A stretch of 64,000 nucleotides of DNA from Bradyrhizobium liaoningense (GCF_018130785.1 NZ_JAFCJT010000004.1:1-64000); one strand, 5' to 3'. Positions 39,603-48,994 are shown, counted from the stretch's first letter. The notes: generated from the sequence alone by a model not told the origin. Numbers and translations: made by a program.

Positions 39603-40130
39603 CTAGTTGGACCAGCCGAAATTGACCGGCTTCAGCCTGGCGAGCTCGGGGCGCTCCTTTCGCAGCTTCGCCAGTTGACCGGCCGTCGGCCTTGTCTCGA
39701 AATTGCGTTGCTGTCCCGGAAAGACGGTCGCCACATAGTACAGTCCAGACGAGGTGATATCGATCTTGGGCGTGTGCACCGGCACGAATCCCATCGAAGC
39801 ACCATTCGGCAGATAGGTGCCCGGGCGTCCCGTCGTGGTGTAGTTTTGCAGCTCGAGCCCGGTCGTTCCGACAGCGACGGGAATGGCGACGAACCCGTCC
39901 GGAGCGAGGCTGATCCCACGCGCATTGATCGCGGGAAACCCGCTGTGAACGAACTGAAGATAGTTGATCGTCTCGCTGCCGCCGTTTCCGACCAGCACGA
40001 TGGCCGCATCGCTCTTGACGGCACCGCCAGCCCGCACCGCCTCGGGATACATGGTCGACGCAACGTCCCCGGTCGTGTTGCAGCCGGCGAGTCCGCAAGC
40101 CGCGACGACGATAAGCACCCATCCGCGCAT
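39603..40130 (-). CDS. Putative lipoprotein, family unknown
   Basis: The 175-residue protein starts MRGWVLIVVAACGLAGCNTT, with a lipobox LAGC that would anchor C17 to the membrane. The rest is beta-rich (AAIVLVGNGGSETINYLQFV; DGFVAIPVAVGTTGLELQNY) and resembles the small DUF2846-like lipoproteins, but I cannot confirm a family. The frame is open nine codons further upstream; the ATG at 40130 gives the best signal sequence. Confidence 0.75.
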   Translation of the reverse strand: MRGWVLIVVAACGLAGCNTTGDVASTMYPEAVRAGGAVKSDAAIVLVGNGGSETINYLQFVHSGFPAINARGISLAPDGFVAIPVAVGTTGLELQNYTTTGRPGTYLPNGASMGFVPVHTPKIDITSSGLYYVATVFPGQQRNFETRPTAGQLAKLRKERPELARLKPVNFGWSN

Positions 40131-40248
40131 TGGCCTGGATCCGCCCCTTGATGCCACCCGCCGCGATCACCCGATCGCGGCATGCTCCCCGCCACGACTA
40201 TGCCAGAACATGCCGGGCTGCTCCAGAAGCAGAGTAGCGGGGACGCGG

Positions 40249-41238
40249 CTATTCAACCACGGAGTTGGCGATCGCCAGCAGCGACGGTGAGATCACGAGA
40301 TCAAGCGCCCTCGCCGTCTTCAGATTGATCGCGAGCTCGAACTTGGTGGGGTTCTGGACCGGGAGGTCGGACGCCTGCGCGCCCCTCAGGATGCGATCGA
40401 CATAGTTGGCGGCGCGGCGGAGCTGCTCGGCACTGTCGGTACTGTAGGACATCAGCCCGCCCTCGTCGACGAAGGTGCGGCTCCAGAACACGGCGGGGAC
40501 CCGCGCCTCGGCGATCGCCGCCAACAGATGCGCGCGGTTGGCCATGGTGAAGAAGTCCGGGAGGATGAGCAGGCCGCCGTCTTTCCGCGAAGCCAGCGCC
40601 GCGATCGAGCCAGCGTCGTGAACTGGTGCTGCCTCGACCATCACGTGAAGCGCCCGTGCGGCGTCCTCGATCGTGCGCAGCATGAGGGGCGCGAACGGCG
40701 CGGTGGCGGGATTGTAGACGACGGAGACGCGGGACACCTTTGGCGTGACCTGCGTCAGCATCTCCAGCCATTTGCCGGCCAGCGGGCCGTCGTAATCGGT
40801 GAAGCCGGTGATGTTGCCGCCGGGGTGGGCAAGGTTTTTGACAAAGCCCTGGCTGACGGGATCGGTGACGACGGCGAACACGATCGGGATCGTCGTGGTG
40901 CGCTGGCGCAGCTCTTCCACCGAGGGCGTGCCGATCGCGAGCAGGATGTCCGGCTTGAGCGCCACGAGTTCGTCGGCGAGCCGCGCGATGCGTGCCCGGT
41001 CGCCGGCGCCGCTGCGCCAATCGATACTGAGGTTGTCGTGCTCCTTCCAGCCATGGGCGGCGAGCGCCTCGACCAGGATGGTGCTGCGCGTCTGCCCGAT
41101 CGCGTCATCCGCGGCCGTGACCGAGAGCACGCCGAGCCGCCGCGTCGCGTTCGGCTGCTGCGCCAGCACTGAGGCCGGCAGCGCGGCGATCGTCCCAAGA
41201 AGCGCCAAAGTCTCGCGGCGATTCATGGGACACGCCAT
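40249..41238 (-). CDS. ABC-type substrate-binding protein (PF04392 type)
   Basis: The 329-residue protein begins MNRRETLALLGTIAALPASV from an internal ATG at 41226, a Tat-like or Sec signal ending LAQQPNA. The mature part follows the ABC_sub_bind family: RRLGVLSVTAADD, RIARLADELVALKPDILLAI, HPGGNITGFTDYDGPLAGKW. These orphan proteins are very common in Bradyrhizobium and have no assigned ligand. The start overlaps the hemH stop (TGATG), so the two genes are translationally coupled. Confidence 0.85.
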   Translation of the reverse strand: MACPMNRRETLALLGTIAALPASVLAQQPNATRRLGVLSVTAADDAIGQTRSTILVEALAAHGWKEHDNLSIDWRSGAGDRARIARLADELVALKPDILLAIGTPSVEELRQRTTTIPIVFAVVTDPVSQGFVKNLAHPGGNITGFTDYDGPLAGKWLEMLTQVTPKVSRVSVVYNPATAPFAPLMLRTIEDAARALHVMVEAAPVHDAGSIAALASRKDGGLLILPDFFTMANRAHLLAAIAEARVPAVFWSRTFVDEGGLMSYSTDSAEQLRRAANYVDRILRGAQASDLPVQNPTKFELAINLKTARALDLVISPSLLAIANSVVE

Positions 41239-42275
41239 CAGATCCAGCCCTGAAGCTCGCGCAGCACGAGGGTGCGGATCACGTCCATGCCGGGCTCACT
41301 GTCGTTGAGGCAGGGGATCGCGGAAAACTGCTCGCCGCCATTATGCCTGAAGATCTCGGCATTCTCCTGCGCGATCTCCTCCAGGGTCTCCAGGCAGTCG
41401 GCGGCGAAGCCGGGCGTCACCACCGCGATGCGGCGCACGCCTTCCTTGGCGAGCCGCTCCATGGTCTTGTCGGTATAGGGCTGGAGCCACTCGTCATTGC
41501 CGAAGCGGGACTGGAAGGTCAGCAGCAGTTTTGTCTCGTCCATGCCGAGCCGGCGGCGCAGCGCTTCCGTCGTGGCGACGCAGTGGGCCTGATAGGGATC
41601 GCCCTTGTCGACATAGGATTTCGGCATGCCGTGGAAGGAGGCGACGATCAGCTCCGGCGTGAACGGCAGCGTCGCCAGATGCGTCTCGATCGAGACGGCG
41701 AGCGCTTCGATATAGGTATCGTCCTCGTAATAAGGCGGCGTCACCCGCAGCGTCGGCTGGTTACGCAAGCGGGCGAGCACGCGGAACACTTCGTCGCAGA
41801 CCGTCGCCGAGGTCGAGGCGGAGTATTGCGGATAGAGCGGCACAGCGAGGATGCGGTCGCACCCCTTCGCGATCAGTGCGTCGATGCCCGACTGGATCGA
41901 GGGATTGCCGTAGCGCATCGCCCAGTCGACGACGACGTGGTCGCGGTCCGACAGTGCCGCCGCAAGCTTGTCGCTCTGGGAACGCGTGATGGTCTTCAGC
42001 GGCGACTCGTTCCGCTCGTTGTTCCAGATCTTCCGGTAGTCCAGCGCCTTGGTGCGGGGACGGCTGCGCAGGATGATGCCGTTGAGCACGAGCTGCCAGA
42101 CCAGCCCCTGGTCCTCGATGACGCGGGCGTCCGAGAGGAACTCCTTGAGATAGACCCGCACGCCGGGTGCATCGGCCGTATCGGGCGTGCCGAGATTGAC
42201 CAGGAGCACGCCGACGCGCCGCAGGCTGGACCGGACGGTGGGCTTCGGTGCAGCGATGGGAGCAATTGTCGTCAT
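41238..42275 (-). CDS. hemH: Ferrochelatase
   Basis: The 345-residue enzyme inserts Fe2+ into protoporphyrin IX in the last step of heme synthesis. The conserved blocks are VGVLLVNLGTPDTADAPGVR, the active-site histidine in IVASFHGMPKSYVDKGDPY, and the acidic face GFAADCLETLEEIAQENAEIF. No [2Fe-2S] C-terminal extension is present. ATG at 42275 is chosen over an upstream TTG at 42311. It overlaps the start of the following binding-protein gene by one base. Confidence 0.95.
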   Translation of the reverse strand: MTTIAPIAAPKPTVRSSLRRVGVLLVNLGTPDTADAPGVRVYLKEFLSDARVIEDQGLVWQLVLNGIILRSRPRTKALDYRKIWNNERNESPLKTITRSQSDKLAAALSDRDHVVVDWAMRYGNPSIQSGIDALIAKGCDRILAVPLYPQYSASTSATVCDEVFRVLARLRNQPTLRVTPPYYEDDTYIEALAVSIETHLATLPFTPELIVASFHGMPKSYVDKGDPYQAHCVATTEALRRRLGMDETKLLLTFQSRFGNDEWLQPYTDKTMERLAKEGVRRIAVVTPGFAADCLETLEEIAQENAEIFRHNGGEQFSAIPCLNDSEPGMDVIRTLVLRELQGWI

Positions 42276-42357
42276 GATCAGTTGCGTCGCGCGTTGCTCC
42301 GAACTTGTCAAGATGAGCTCGATTTCGCTAGGGTCGTACCCCAGCGGGGAGGGGCTG

Positions 42358-42756
42358 ATGACACTCGCGGAATGCTGCGTCCTTGGAGCGCTGCTGCTTT
42401 ATCTGGCGACGATCGTCTCGGTCAAATGGACGCGGTTTCGCACGTTCGACAATTCCCGGCCGCGCGACCCCGCCTTCTTCGAGGATGCGCTGGCGCAGCG
42501 CGCGCTCGGTGCCCACCAGAATGGCATCGAGACCTTTCCGTTCTTCGCCTTCGCGGTGTTGCTTGCCGAATTCCGGGATTCGCCGCAGCGGCTGATCGAC
42601 GAGCTCGCCGTGCTGTTCCTGATCGTGCGGATCGCCTACGTGCTGACCTATCTCGGCAACCGCCCGACGCTGCGCTCGATCCTCTGGAGCGTCGGTTTTA
42701 CGATCAATCTCGGCATCTTCTTCATGCCGGCGCTGAAGCGGTTCTTGCCGGTGTGA
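42358..42756 (+). CDS. MAPEG-family membrane protein
   Basis: A 132-residue protein with four membrane helices and the MAPEG pattern FFEDALAQRALGAHQNGIET and AYVLTYLGNRPTLRSILWSV. Family members conjugate glutathione or reduce peroxides in membranes; bacterial ones are mostly untested. GGGGAGGGGCTG lies directly before the ATG at 42358, so an upstream ATG at 42313 is unlikely. It is divergent from hemH. Confidence 0.88.
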   Translation: MTLAECCVLGALLLYLATIVSVKWTRFRTFDNSRPRDPAFFEDALAQRALGAHQNGIETFPFFAFAVLLAEFRDSPQRLIDELAVLFLIVRIAYVLTYLGNRPTLRSILWSVGFTINLGIFFMPALKRFLPV

Positions 42757-42763
42757 GTTTCTG

Positions 42764-42798
42764 ACCCTCCCCTGGAGGGGCCCTGGAGGGGGAGGGTG
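42764..42798. repeat. ACCCTCCCC palindromic repeat (copy 3)
   Basis: ACCCTCCCCTGGAGGG followed by GCCCTGGAGGGGGAGGGT: outer arms ACCCTCCCC and GGGGAGGGT. It lies between MAPEG and the convergent NicO-type gene, again at the meeting point of two 3' ends. Confidence 0.85.
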
Positions 42799-42806
42799 AA
42801 GGAAGA

Positions 42807-43943
42807 CTAGAAACACATCGTCCGTTCGGCGGCGATGTAGCCGAACAGCAGGCCGGCGCCGAACAGCAGCACGAGGGCGGCGGCGCCGAACTCGATGCCG
42901 CGCATGAACAGCGCGCCGCCGCCATCGCGCCCGGCGCTGAGGCGGGCGGCGATGTCCTTGGCGGACACGGCGACAACCGCAATGGCGGCAACCGTGATCG
43001 CGGTGCCGAGCCCCATCAGGAAGGTCGCGGCGATGCCGGCCCAGAACAGGCCTTGGGCGAGCGCGAACACCAGCACCAGGATCGCGCCCGAGCAGGGACG
43101 GATGCCGACGGTCAGGATCGCAGCAAAGCCGCGCCGCCAGCCGCCGGGGCCGGCAAGCTCGCTCGGCGTGGGGCCGTGGGAATGGCCGCAATGCTCGTCA
43201 TGGACGTGGTCGTGTCCGTGGTGGTTATGGGCGTGCGCGTGGTCGTGACCGTGATCGTGGTGATGATGATCGTGGCCATGATGATCATGCGCATCATGAT
43301 GATGGTGATGGCCGTGATTATGGTCGTGCGGCACGCCGGCGATCGCCGGCACCGGCTGGGCCGCCTGAAGCGCGCGGATGAAAATGCGGCCCTTGACCCA
43401 GACCAGGCGCAGGCCGAACAGCGCGATCAGGCCGTAGCTCGCGATCTCGATCGCGCCTTCCGCCTTGCACATGGTCTTGGCGGTCGCATTCAGCACCCAG
43501 GCCGAGATGCCGACGATCAGGATCGCCACCAGCGACTGCATCAGCGCCGAGGCAAACGACAGCGCGATGCCGCGCCGCGCGGTCTCGCGGTTGGCGACGA
43601 GATAGGAGGCGATCACCGCCTTGCCGTGGCCGGGGCCGGCGGCATGGAAAATCCCATAGGCAAACGAGATGAAGAGCAGCGTCCACACCGCCGAGCCGTC
43701 GGATTTGGCGGCGCGGATGGTCGCCGACATCTGGCGATAGAATTCCGACTGCTTTGCCAGGAGCCAGCCAATGACGCCGCTGGCCTCGGGCTCCGCTGCC
43801 TGCGCCGGGCGTGGTGCGCCGAACGGATTTTGCGCGAGGAGATCGTGAAGCGCGGCGTCCGCCACGTTCACAACAAGGAGCACGGCCGCACAGGCCAGAA
43901 GCCCGCGCACAAGCGGGGAATGAAGACGACCGATCAAGGGCAA
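42807..43943 (-). CDS. NicO-family nickel/cobalt (or zinc) exporter with His-rich loop
   Basis: A 378-residue protein of the RcnA/NicO type with about six helices. The first block (ISFAYGIFHAAGPGHGKAVI) and the second (FAAILTVGIRPCSGAILVLV) are the family motifs. Between them, residues about 210-265, is a dense histidine/aspartate loop that would bind metal ions. It overlaps the DUF1007 gene by 10 nt; that pair is a conserved unit. The metal is not certain. Confidence 0.92.
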   Translation of the reverse strand: MPLIGRLHSPLVRGLLACAAVLLVVNVADAALHDLLAQNPFGAPRPAQAAEPEASGVIGWLLAKQSEFYRQMSATIRAAKSDGSAVWTLLFISFAYGIFHAAGPGHGKAVIASYLVANRETARRGIALSFASALMQSLVAILIVGISAWVLNATAKTMCKAEGAIEIASYGLIALFGLRLVWVKGRIFIRALQAAQPVPAIAGVPHDHNHGHHHHHDAHDHHGHDHHHHDHGHDHAHAHNHHGHDHVHDEHCGHSHGPTPSELAGPGGWRRGFAAILTVGIRPCSGAILVLVFALAQGLFWAGIAATFLMGLGTAITVAAIAVVAVSAKDIAARLSAGRDGGGALFMRGIEFGAAALVLLFGAGLLFGYIAAERTMCF

Positions 43944-44572
43944 TCCACCGTAACCTTGTTGGCGAACATCAAACCAAAATTCGAGTTCTCGCCGTTCATG
44001 AAGGTCTGCTCGTTGAGCTTCTGGGCGCTCGCGGTGCCGTCGCTCGGGCGCTCCAGCTTCATCTGGCAGCCGGCGGGCGCACCGACCAGCTTGACCGGGT
44101 TGTCCTTGGCCATCTGGAAGTCGATGAAGAAGGAACGGTCGAACACTTCGAGCACCAGCTGCTTGGGCTTGACCGGGTTCTTCAGCGGCAGCGTGAAGTG
44201 CAGGGTCAGCACCGTGTCCTTGTAGTCGAGGAAGTAATCGACCGGCTCGTTAAAACGCTCCTTCTTGCCGTCGGCTCGCGCGAAGGTGAAGTAGGCGTAT
44301 TCCTTCAGCGACTCGACGTTGGTCTGTGCCAGCGGCCCGAGCTCGTCGCGCGTATAGGCCCCCTTGGTCTTGCTCTCGAGCCCCTGCACCGCATAGGCCG
44401 AGAACATGTCGTCAAAGGTCCAGGCGTGGCGCACGCCGGTGATGGTGCCGTCCGCGGCATAGAGCAGCTCGCTGGTCGCAGTGATCCAGACATGCGGATG
44501 CGCCCTCGCCGCGCCCGCTGCGAACGTCATCGCAGCGGCGAGCAGCAGGCCGAACAGGGCACGCATGCCCAT
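43934..44572 (-). CDS. DUF1007 family periplasmic protein
   Basis: The 212-residue protein has a signal peptide ending AARAHPHVW; the mature N terminus HPHVWI is the family mark and may bind metal. Later blocks include GVRHAWTFDDMFSAYAVQGL and LTLHFTLPLKNPVKPKQLVL. DUF1007 proteins occur with NicO exporters, as here. The start overlaps the stop of the M3 peptidase gene by one base (TGATG), so all three may form one transcript. Confidence 0.9.
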   Translation of the reverse strand: MGMRALFGLLLAAAMTFAAGAARAHPHVWITATSELLYAADGTITGVRHAWTFDDMFSAYAVQGLESKTKGAYTRDELGPLAQTNVESLKEYAYFTFARADGKKERFNEPVDYFLDYKDTVLTLHFTLPLKNPVKPKQLVLEVFDRSFFIDFQMAKDNPVKLVGAPAGCQMKLERPSDGTASAQKLNEQTFMNGENSNFGLMFANKVTVDCP

Positions 44573-46653
44573 CAGGCCGCCTTCGCGTCGTCGAGCAGGC
44601 CGCGCCGGCGGAGCAGCGCGTCGGGCTCCGGCGGGCGGCCGCGGAACGCCTCGTAGGCGGCTTCCGGATCGACCGATCCGCCCGAGGAGTAGATGTCGTC
44701 GTGCAGGCGCTTGGCGACCTCAGGATCGAAGATGTTGCCGGCCTCCTCGAACGCGCCAAAGGCGTCGGCGTCCATCACCTCCGACCACATGTAGCTGTAG
44801 TAACCAGATGCATAGTGGTCGCCGGAGAAGATGTGGCCGAACTGGGTCGGCCGGTGGCGCAGCGAGATCTCCTCGGGCATGCCGATCTTCTCCAGCTCCT
44901 TCTTCTCGAAGGCGCGGACATCCTGCGCGGCAGAAGCCGGCTGGGTGTGGAATTCGAGATCGACCAGTGCCGAGGAGACGAACTCGACCGTGGCAAAGCC
45001 CTGGTTGAACTTTCGCGCGGCGAGGAAGCGCTGGAGCAGATCGTCCGGCAGCGGCTCGCCGGTCTGGTAGTGGCGGGCGAACTGCTGCAGCACCTCGGGC
45101 CGCTCCTGCCAGTGCTCGTAGAGCTGGGACGGCAGCTCGACGAAGTCGGTGAACACCGAGGTCCCCGACAGCGACGGGTAGGTCACGTTGGAGAGCATGC
45201 CGTGCAGGCCGTGGCCGAACTCGTGGAACAGGGTCCGGGCATCGTCGGGCGAGAGCAGCGAGGGCTCGCCGTTCGCACCCTTGGCGAAGTTGCAGACATT
45301 GATGACGAGCGGCGCGATCTCGCCGTCGAGCTTCTGCTGGTCGCGCAGCGAGGTCATCCAGGCGCCGGAGCGCTTCGACGGCCGGGCGTAGTAGTCGCCG
45401 TAGAACAGCGCCTTGTGCTTGCCGTCCGGCCCCTTCACCTCCCAGACCCGGACATCCGGGTGCCAGGTCGGCACGTCCTTGCGCTCCTCGAAGGTGATGC
45501 CGAACAGGCGGGTGGCGCAGTCGAAGGCGGCGGCGATCATGTGGTCGAGCGTGAGGTACGGCTTGATCGCGGAATCGTCGAAATTGGCGCGCTGGAGGCG
45601 GAGCTTTTCGGCATAGAAGCGCCAGTCCCAGGGCGCGAGCTTGAAATTGCTGCCCTCTTCCGTGATCAGCGCCTGCATCTCGTCGCGGTCGGCGAGCGCG
45701 CGCGCCCGCGCCGGCTTCCAGACCCGCTCCAGCAGGCCGCGCACCGCATCCGGCGTCTTGGCCATGGAATCCTCGAGCCGGTAGGCGGCGAAGGTCGGAT
45801 AGCCCAGAAGCTTGGCGCTCTCCTCCCGCAGCTTCAGGATCTCGACGATGGTGCCGTTGTTGTCGTTGGCATTGCCGTTGTCGCCACGCGCCGTGAAGGC
45901 CTTGTAGACCTTCTCGCGCAGGTCGCGCCTGGCCGAGCTCTTCAGGAACGGCTCGGTCGAGGAGCGCGACAGCGTGACGATGGCCTTGCCTTCCATGCCG
46001 CGCTCTTCTGCCGCAGCCTTGGCGGCGGCAACGAAGCTCTCGGGCAGGCCCTGGCGGTCGGCCTCCCCCAACTCCATGAACCACTCCTGCTCGTCGCCGA
46101 GCAGATGATGGCTGAAGCTGGTGCCAAGTTGCGCGAGCTTCTCGTTGATCTCCGCCATCCGCGTCTTGGCATCCTCGGAGAGGCCGGCGCCGGAGCGGTG
46201 GAAGCGGGTGTAGGTGCGCTCCAGCAGGCGGAGCTGCTCGGGCGAAAGACCAAGACTGGCGCGGTTCTCGTGCAAATGGGCGATGCGACCAAACAGCACG
46301 GCGTTCATCATGATCGGATTCCAGTGCCGCGCCATCCGCAAGGAGACCTCCTTGTCGATCTCCAGGATGGCCGGGTTGGAATGCGCCGAGACGAGGTCGT
46401 AGAAGACCGCCGCGACCTTGCTGAGGAGCTTGCCCGAGCGCTCCAGCGCCGTGATGGTGTTGGCGAAGTCGGCGGCCGCCGGATCGTTGGTGATCGCCGC
46501 GATCTCGGCGGAGTGATCGGCGAAGGCCTGCTCGAAGGCCGGAAGGAAGTGCTCCGGCTTGAGCTCGTCGAAGGGCGGGGTCGCAAACGGCGTCACCCAG
46601 GCCTTCAGCAGCGGGTTGGTCTCGGGGGCCGTGGTTTGGCGGGGTTCTGACAT
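44572..46653 (-). CDS. M3-family metallopeptidase (oligopeptidase A/Dcp type)
   Basis: A 693-residue cytoplasmic zinc peptidase with the thermolysin-like motif HEFGH at 477-481 (TLFHEFGHGLHGML). The N-terminal helical region (NPLLKAWVTPFATPPFDELK) and the C-terminal GHIFSGDHYASGYYSYMWSE are typical of PrlC/Dcp. It degrades short peptides. No signal peptide is seen, which favours an oligopeptidase A-like role. It begins a run with DUF1007 and NicO. Confidence 0.93.
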   Translation of the reverse strand: MSEPRQTTAPETNPLLKAWVTPFATPPFDELKPEHFLPAFEQAFADHSAEIAAITNDPAAADFANTITALERSGKLLSKVAAVFYDLVSAHSNPAILEIDKEVSLRMARHWNPIMMNAVLFGRIAHLHENRASLGLSPEQLRLLERTYTRFHRSGAGLSEDAKTRMAEINEKLAQLGTSFSHHLLGDEQEWFMELGEADRQGLPESFVAAAKAAAEERGMEGKAIVTLSRSSTEPFLKSSARRDLREKVYKAFTARGDNGNANDNNGTIVEILKLREESAKLLGYPTFAAYRLEDSMAKTPDAVRGLLERVWKPARARALADRDEMQALITEEGSNFKLAPWDWRFYAEKLRLQRANFDDSAIKPYLTLDHMIAAAFDCATRLFGITFEERKDVPTWHPDVRVWEVKGPDGKHKALFYGDYYARPSKRSGAWMTSLRDQQKLDGEIAPLVINVCNFAKGANGEPSLLSPDDARTLFHEFGHGLHGMLSNVTYPSLSGTSVFTDFVELPSQLYEHWQERPEVLQQFARHYQTGEPLPDDLLQRFLAARKFNQGFATVEFVSSALVDLEFHTQPASAAQDVRAFEKKELEKIGMPEEISLRHRPTQFGHIFSGDHYASGYYSYMWSEVMDADAFGAFEEAGNIFDPEVAKRLHDDIYSSGGSVDPEAAYEAFRGRPPEPDALLRRRGLLDDAKAA

Positions 46654-46791
46654 CGCAAGTCCCGGTTTTTGTGGCTCGATTGTTGGGGTCAGCTATAGCA
46701 CGCGATGGGGCTTTTTTGGGCCATTTGCCCTTGCTCCCGGCCGCCTTTTCGGGGAGATTGCGGCCCTCGAAGACTAGGGACTCCTGAGCTC

Positions 46792-47046
46792 ATGAACGCG
46801 CCTGCCTCCTCTTCCCGTCAGATCGTCTGGCCGAGCGTCATCACTGTCATCAGCGCCGCCATCCTGATCGGCGCCGAAGTGTTCGGCGCCGCGTTCGCCG
46901 GCGGTTGGGCGCTCGCGATCCTGTTCGGGCTCGGCGATCAGGGCACGCACATCCTCCAGGCTGTGCTGTTCGCGCTCGGCGTGCTCGTGATGACCGCGTT
47001 CATCCGCGCGGCTCAGCGCGTCGAGCCGTTCACGAAGCGCCGCTGA
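46792..47046 (+). CDS. Small membrane protein of unknown function (84 aa)
   Basis: It has two hydrophobic helices (VWPSVITVISAAILIGAEVF; HILQAVLFALGVLVMTAFIR) with a short loop and a basic tail FTKRR. The family is not recognised. It lies between the M3 peptidase (divergent) and the polyamine leader. The ribosome site is weak, but the hydropathy pattern and coherent length support a real gene. Confidence 0.6.
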   Translation: MNAPASSSRQIVWPSVITVISAAILIGAEVFGAAFAGGWALAILFGLGDQGTHILQAVLFALGVLVMTAFIRAAQRVEPFTKRR

Positions 47047-47170
47047 CGCTTCCTCGCGCGCGGGAGACGCGCGCGCTCTGAAAACTTAACGCACGTTCAT
47101 CTTCCGCGTCGCTCGCGCAACACCGCGCAAGCAGATGTTAGGCAATTCTGTTCTCAGCCTAAAAAAATTC

Positions 47171-47199
47171 TTGCGAACCAGAGTCAAAACGCTTATTTG
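47171..47199 (+). promoter_or_regulatory. Candidate promoter of the speF-type leader
   Basis: TTGCGA (47171-47176) and TATTTG (47194-47199) are 17 nt apart. Transcription would begin near 47206 and give a leader of about 510 nt. The -10 is imperfect. Confidence 0.35.
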
Positions 47200-47205
47200 C
47201 GGACT

Positions 47206-47718
47206 TGCCCAATTTCGCACGTGCCTGTGGTCGTGTGTCAGTCGGTAGGTATCCGGACAAGAGGCCGGACAGCCGCCAAGGGGTGAAGAAGCCGAGGGGC
47301 TCTTCGGAAGTGCGGAAGTCGAAAGACCGAAAGGTCGGACGAGGAAGCAAACCCGGAGCGTCCAGCATCTCTCTCAAAGAGATGCCATGTCGAAGGTGAC
47401 TTCACTTTTTGCAACCGTGACTGGCAGCCGGAGGCGAACCGGCGCACCCCGCTCTCAACGGGGGACGCGACTTAAAGCAACGACGGATCGGGCTTTTTTG
47501 GTCTCTACCGGCGGTCCAACGCCGGCGCGGGCTACTGAAAAGGCTTGTCCTTCATTGCCAGGTGTGCGGGCGGGAACAATCCCAACCAATCCACGGCAGC
47601 ACAGTCTGGTTTGAGTCTTTGGCTCGTCGCGCCTCCATCGCGCGATCTGGCCGGAGCGCTCTTATCCGACGTCATTTTTTGAACGGATCCCCGTCGCTGG
47701 GCCGTTTGGGAGAGTGCT
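47206..47718 (+). promoter_or_regulatory. speF-motif leader RNA (putative riboregulator)
   Basis: A long leader with no protein of its own lies before an ornithine/lysine decarboxylase gene, where the alphaproteobacterial speF RNA motif is known. Hairpins visible: GCATCTCT/AGAGATGC (47365-47385), CCCCG/CGGGG (47447-47463) and CCGGCG/CGCCGG (47508-47525), with a T-rich run GGGCTTTTTTGG (47490-47501). The first two hairpins share the loop bases CTCTCAA. Bases 47047-47205 hold only the likely promoter. The motif call is from memory of its place and style, not a covariance match. Confidence 0.65.
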
Positions 47719-48861
47719 ATGACCGACCGTATCCAGGAATTCCTGCGCAACCGCCGCAAGGATGGCCTCGACACCGAGCCGTGCCTCGTCGTCGACCTCG
47801 AGGTCGTGCGCGACAATTACCAGACCTTCGCCAAGGCGCTGCCCGACAGCCGCGTGTTCTACGCCGTCAAGGCGAACCCGGCGCCGGAAGTGCTGGCGCT
47901 GCTCGCCTCCATGGGCTCCTGCTTCGACACCGCGACGGTCGCCGAGATCGAGATGGCGCTGGCCGCGGGTGCCACGCCCGACCGCATCTCCTTCGGCAAC
48001 ACGATCAAGAAGGAGCGCGACATCGCGCGCGCCTTCGCGCTCGGCATCCGGCTTTTCGCCGTGGATTGCGCCGCCGAGGTCGAGAAAATCGCCCGTGCCG
48101 CTCCCGGCGCGAAGGTGTTCTGCCGCATCCTCTATGACTGCGCCGGCGCCGAGTGGCCGCTGTCGCGCAAGTTCGGCTGCGACCCGGAGATGGCCGTCGA
48201 GGTGCTCGACGTTGCCAAGCGCCTGGGCCTGGAGCCGTGCGGCATCTCCTTCCATGTCGGCTCGCAGCAGCGCAAGGTGAAGGCGTGGGACCGTGCGCTG
48301 GCGATGGCCTCGCAGGTATTCCGCGACTGCGCCGAGCGCGGCATCAACCTGACCATGGTCAACATGGGCGGCGGCTTCCCGACCAAGTACCTGAAGGACG
48401 TGCCGCCGGTCGTGACCTACGGCCGCTCGATCTTCCGCGCGCTACGCAAGCACTTCGGCAACCAGATTCCGGAGACCATCATCGAGCCGGGCCGCGGCAT
48501 GGTGGGCAACGCCGGCATCATCGAATCCGAAGTCGTGCTCATCTCGAAGAAGAGCGACGATGACGAGGTGCGCTGGGTCTATCTCGACATCGGCAAGTTC
48601 GGCGGTCTCGCCGAGACGATGGACGAGTCGATCCGTTACGCCATCCGCACCCCGCATGACGGCGCGGACATGACGCCGTGCGTGCTCGCGGGCCCGACCT
48701 GCGACAGCGCCGACGTGCTGTACGAGAAGACCCCGTATCCGCTTCCCGTCACGCTCGAGATCGGCGACAAGCTGCTGATCGAGGGCACCGGGGCCTATAC
48801 GTCGACCTACTCGTCGGTGGCGTTCAACGGCATCCCGCCGCTGAAGACCTATCACATCTAA
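47719..48861 (+). CDS. Ornithine/lysine decarboxylase, type III PLP fold
   Basis: A 380-residue enzyme of the alanine-racemase-like decarboxylase group. PLP lysine lies in VFYAVKANPAPEVL, the HVGSQQ and GGGFPTKY blocks bind phosphate, and the active-site CDSADVLYE supplies the cysteine of the second subunit. It makes putrescine (or cadaverine). Homospermidine synthase encoded 1.3 kb downstream uses putrescine, so ornithine is the likely substrate. GGGAGAGTGCT precedes the ATG. A speF-type leader suggests control by a polyamine-related signal. Confidence 0.93.
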   Translation: MTDRIQEFLRNRRKDGLDTEPCLVVDLEVVRDNYQTFAKALPDSRVFYAVKANPAPEVLALLASMGSCFDTATVAEIEMALAAGATPDRISFGNTIKKERDIARAFALGIRLFAVDCAAEVEKIARAAPGAKVFCRILYDCAGAEWPLSRKFGCDPEMAVEVLDVAKRLGLEPCGISFHVGSQQRKVKAWDRALAMASQVFRDCAERGINLTMVNMGGGFPTKYLKDVPPVVTYGRSIFRALRKHFGNQIPETIIEPGRGMVGNAGIIESEVVLISKKSDDDEVRWVYLDIGKFGGLAETMDESIRYAIRTPHDGADMTPCVLAGPTCDSADVLYEKTPYPLPVTLEIGDKLLIEGTGAYTSTYSSVAFNGIPPLKTYHI

Positions 48862-48893
48862 GCAGCCTCTCTTTTCCGAGGCCTGACGAACCC

Positions 48894-48914
48894 GGGAGCC
48901 GGCTTGCCGGCTCC
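48894..48914 (+). terminator. Hairpin after the decarboxylase gene
   Basis: GGAGCCGGC/GCCGGCTCC is a perfect 9-bp stem with a TT loop, 32 nt past the decarboxylase stop. Only two T follow, so it may be a weak terminator or an RNA stability element. Confidence 0.5.
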
Positions 48915-48994
48915 TTACCCATCATTTCGATTTCTGACGACGTCTTGGACAGGCGCGCTTCTCGCGCGCCGGTTCAAGCGGGGACTGACGCGCC

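Noticed and set aside
43150-43320. Simple-sequence repeat array or CRISPR
   Set aside because: The CAT/GTG-rich run codes for the His/Asp-rich loop of the NicO protein and has no regular spacer pattern. No CRISPR array is present anywhere in the window.
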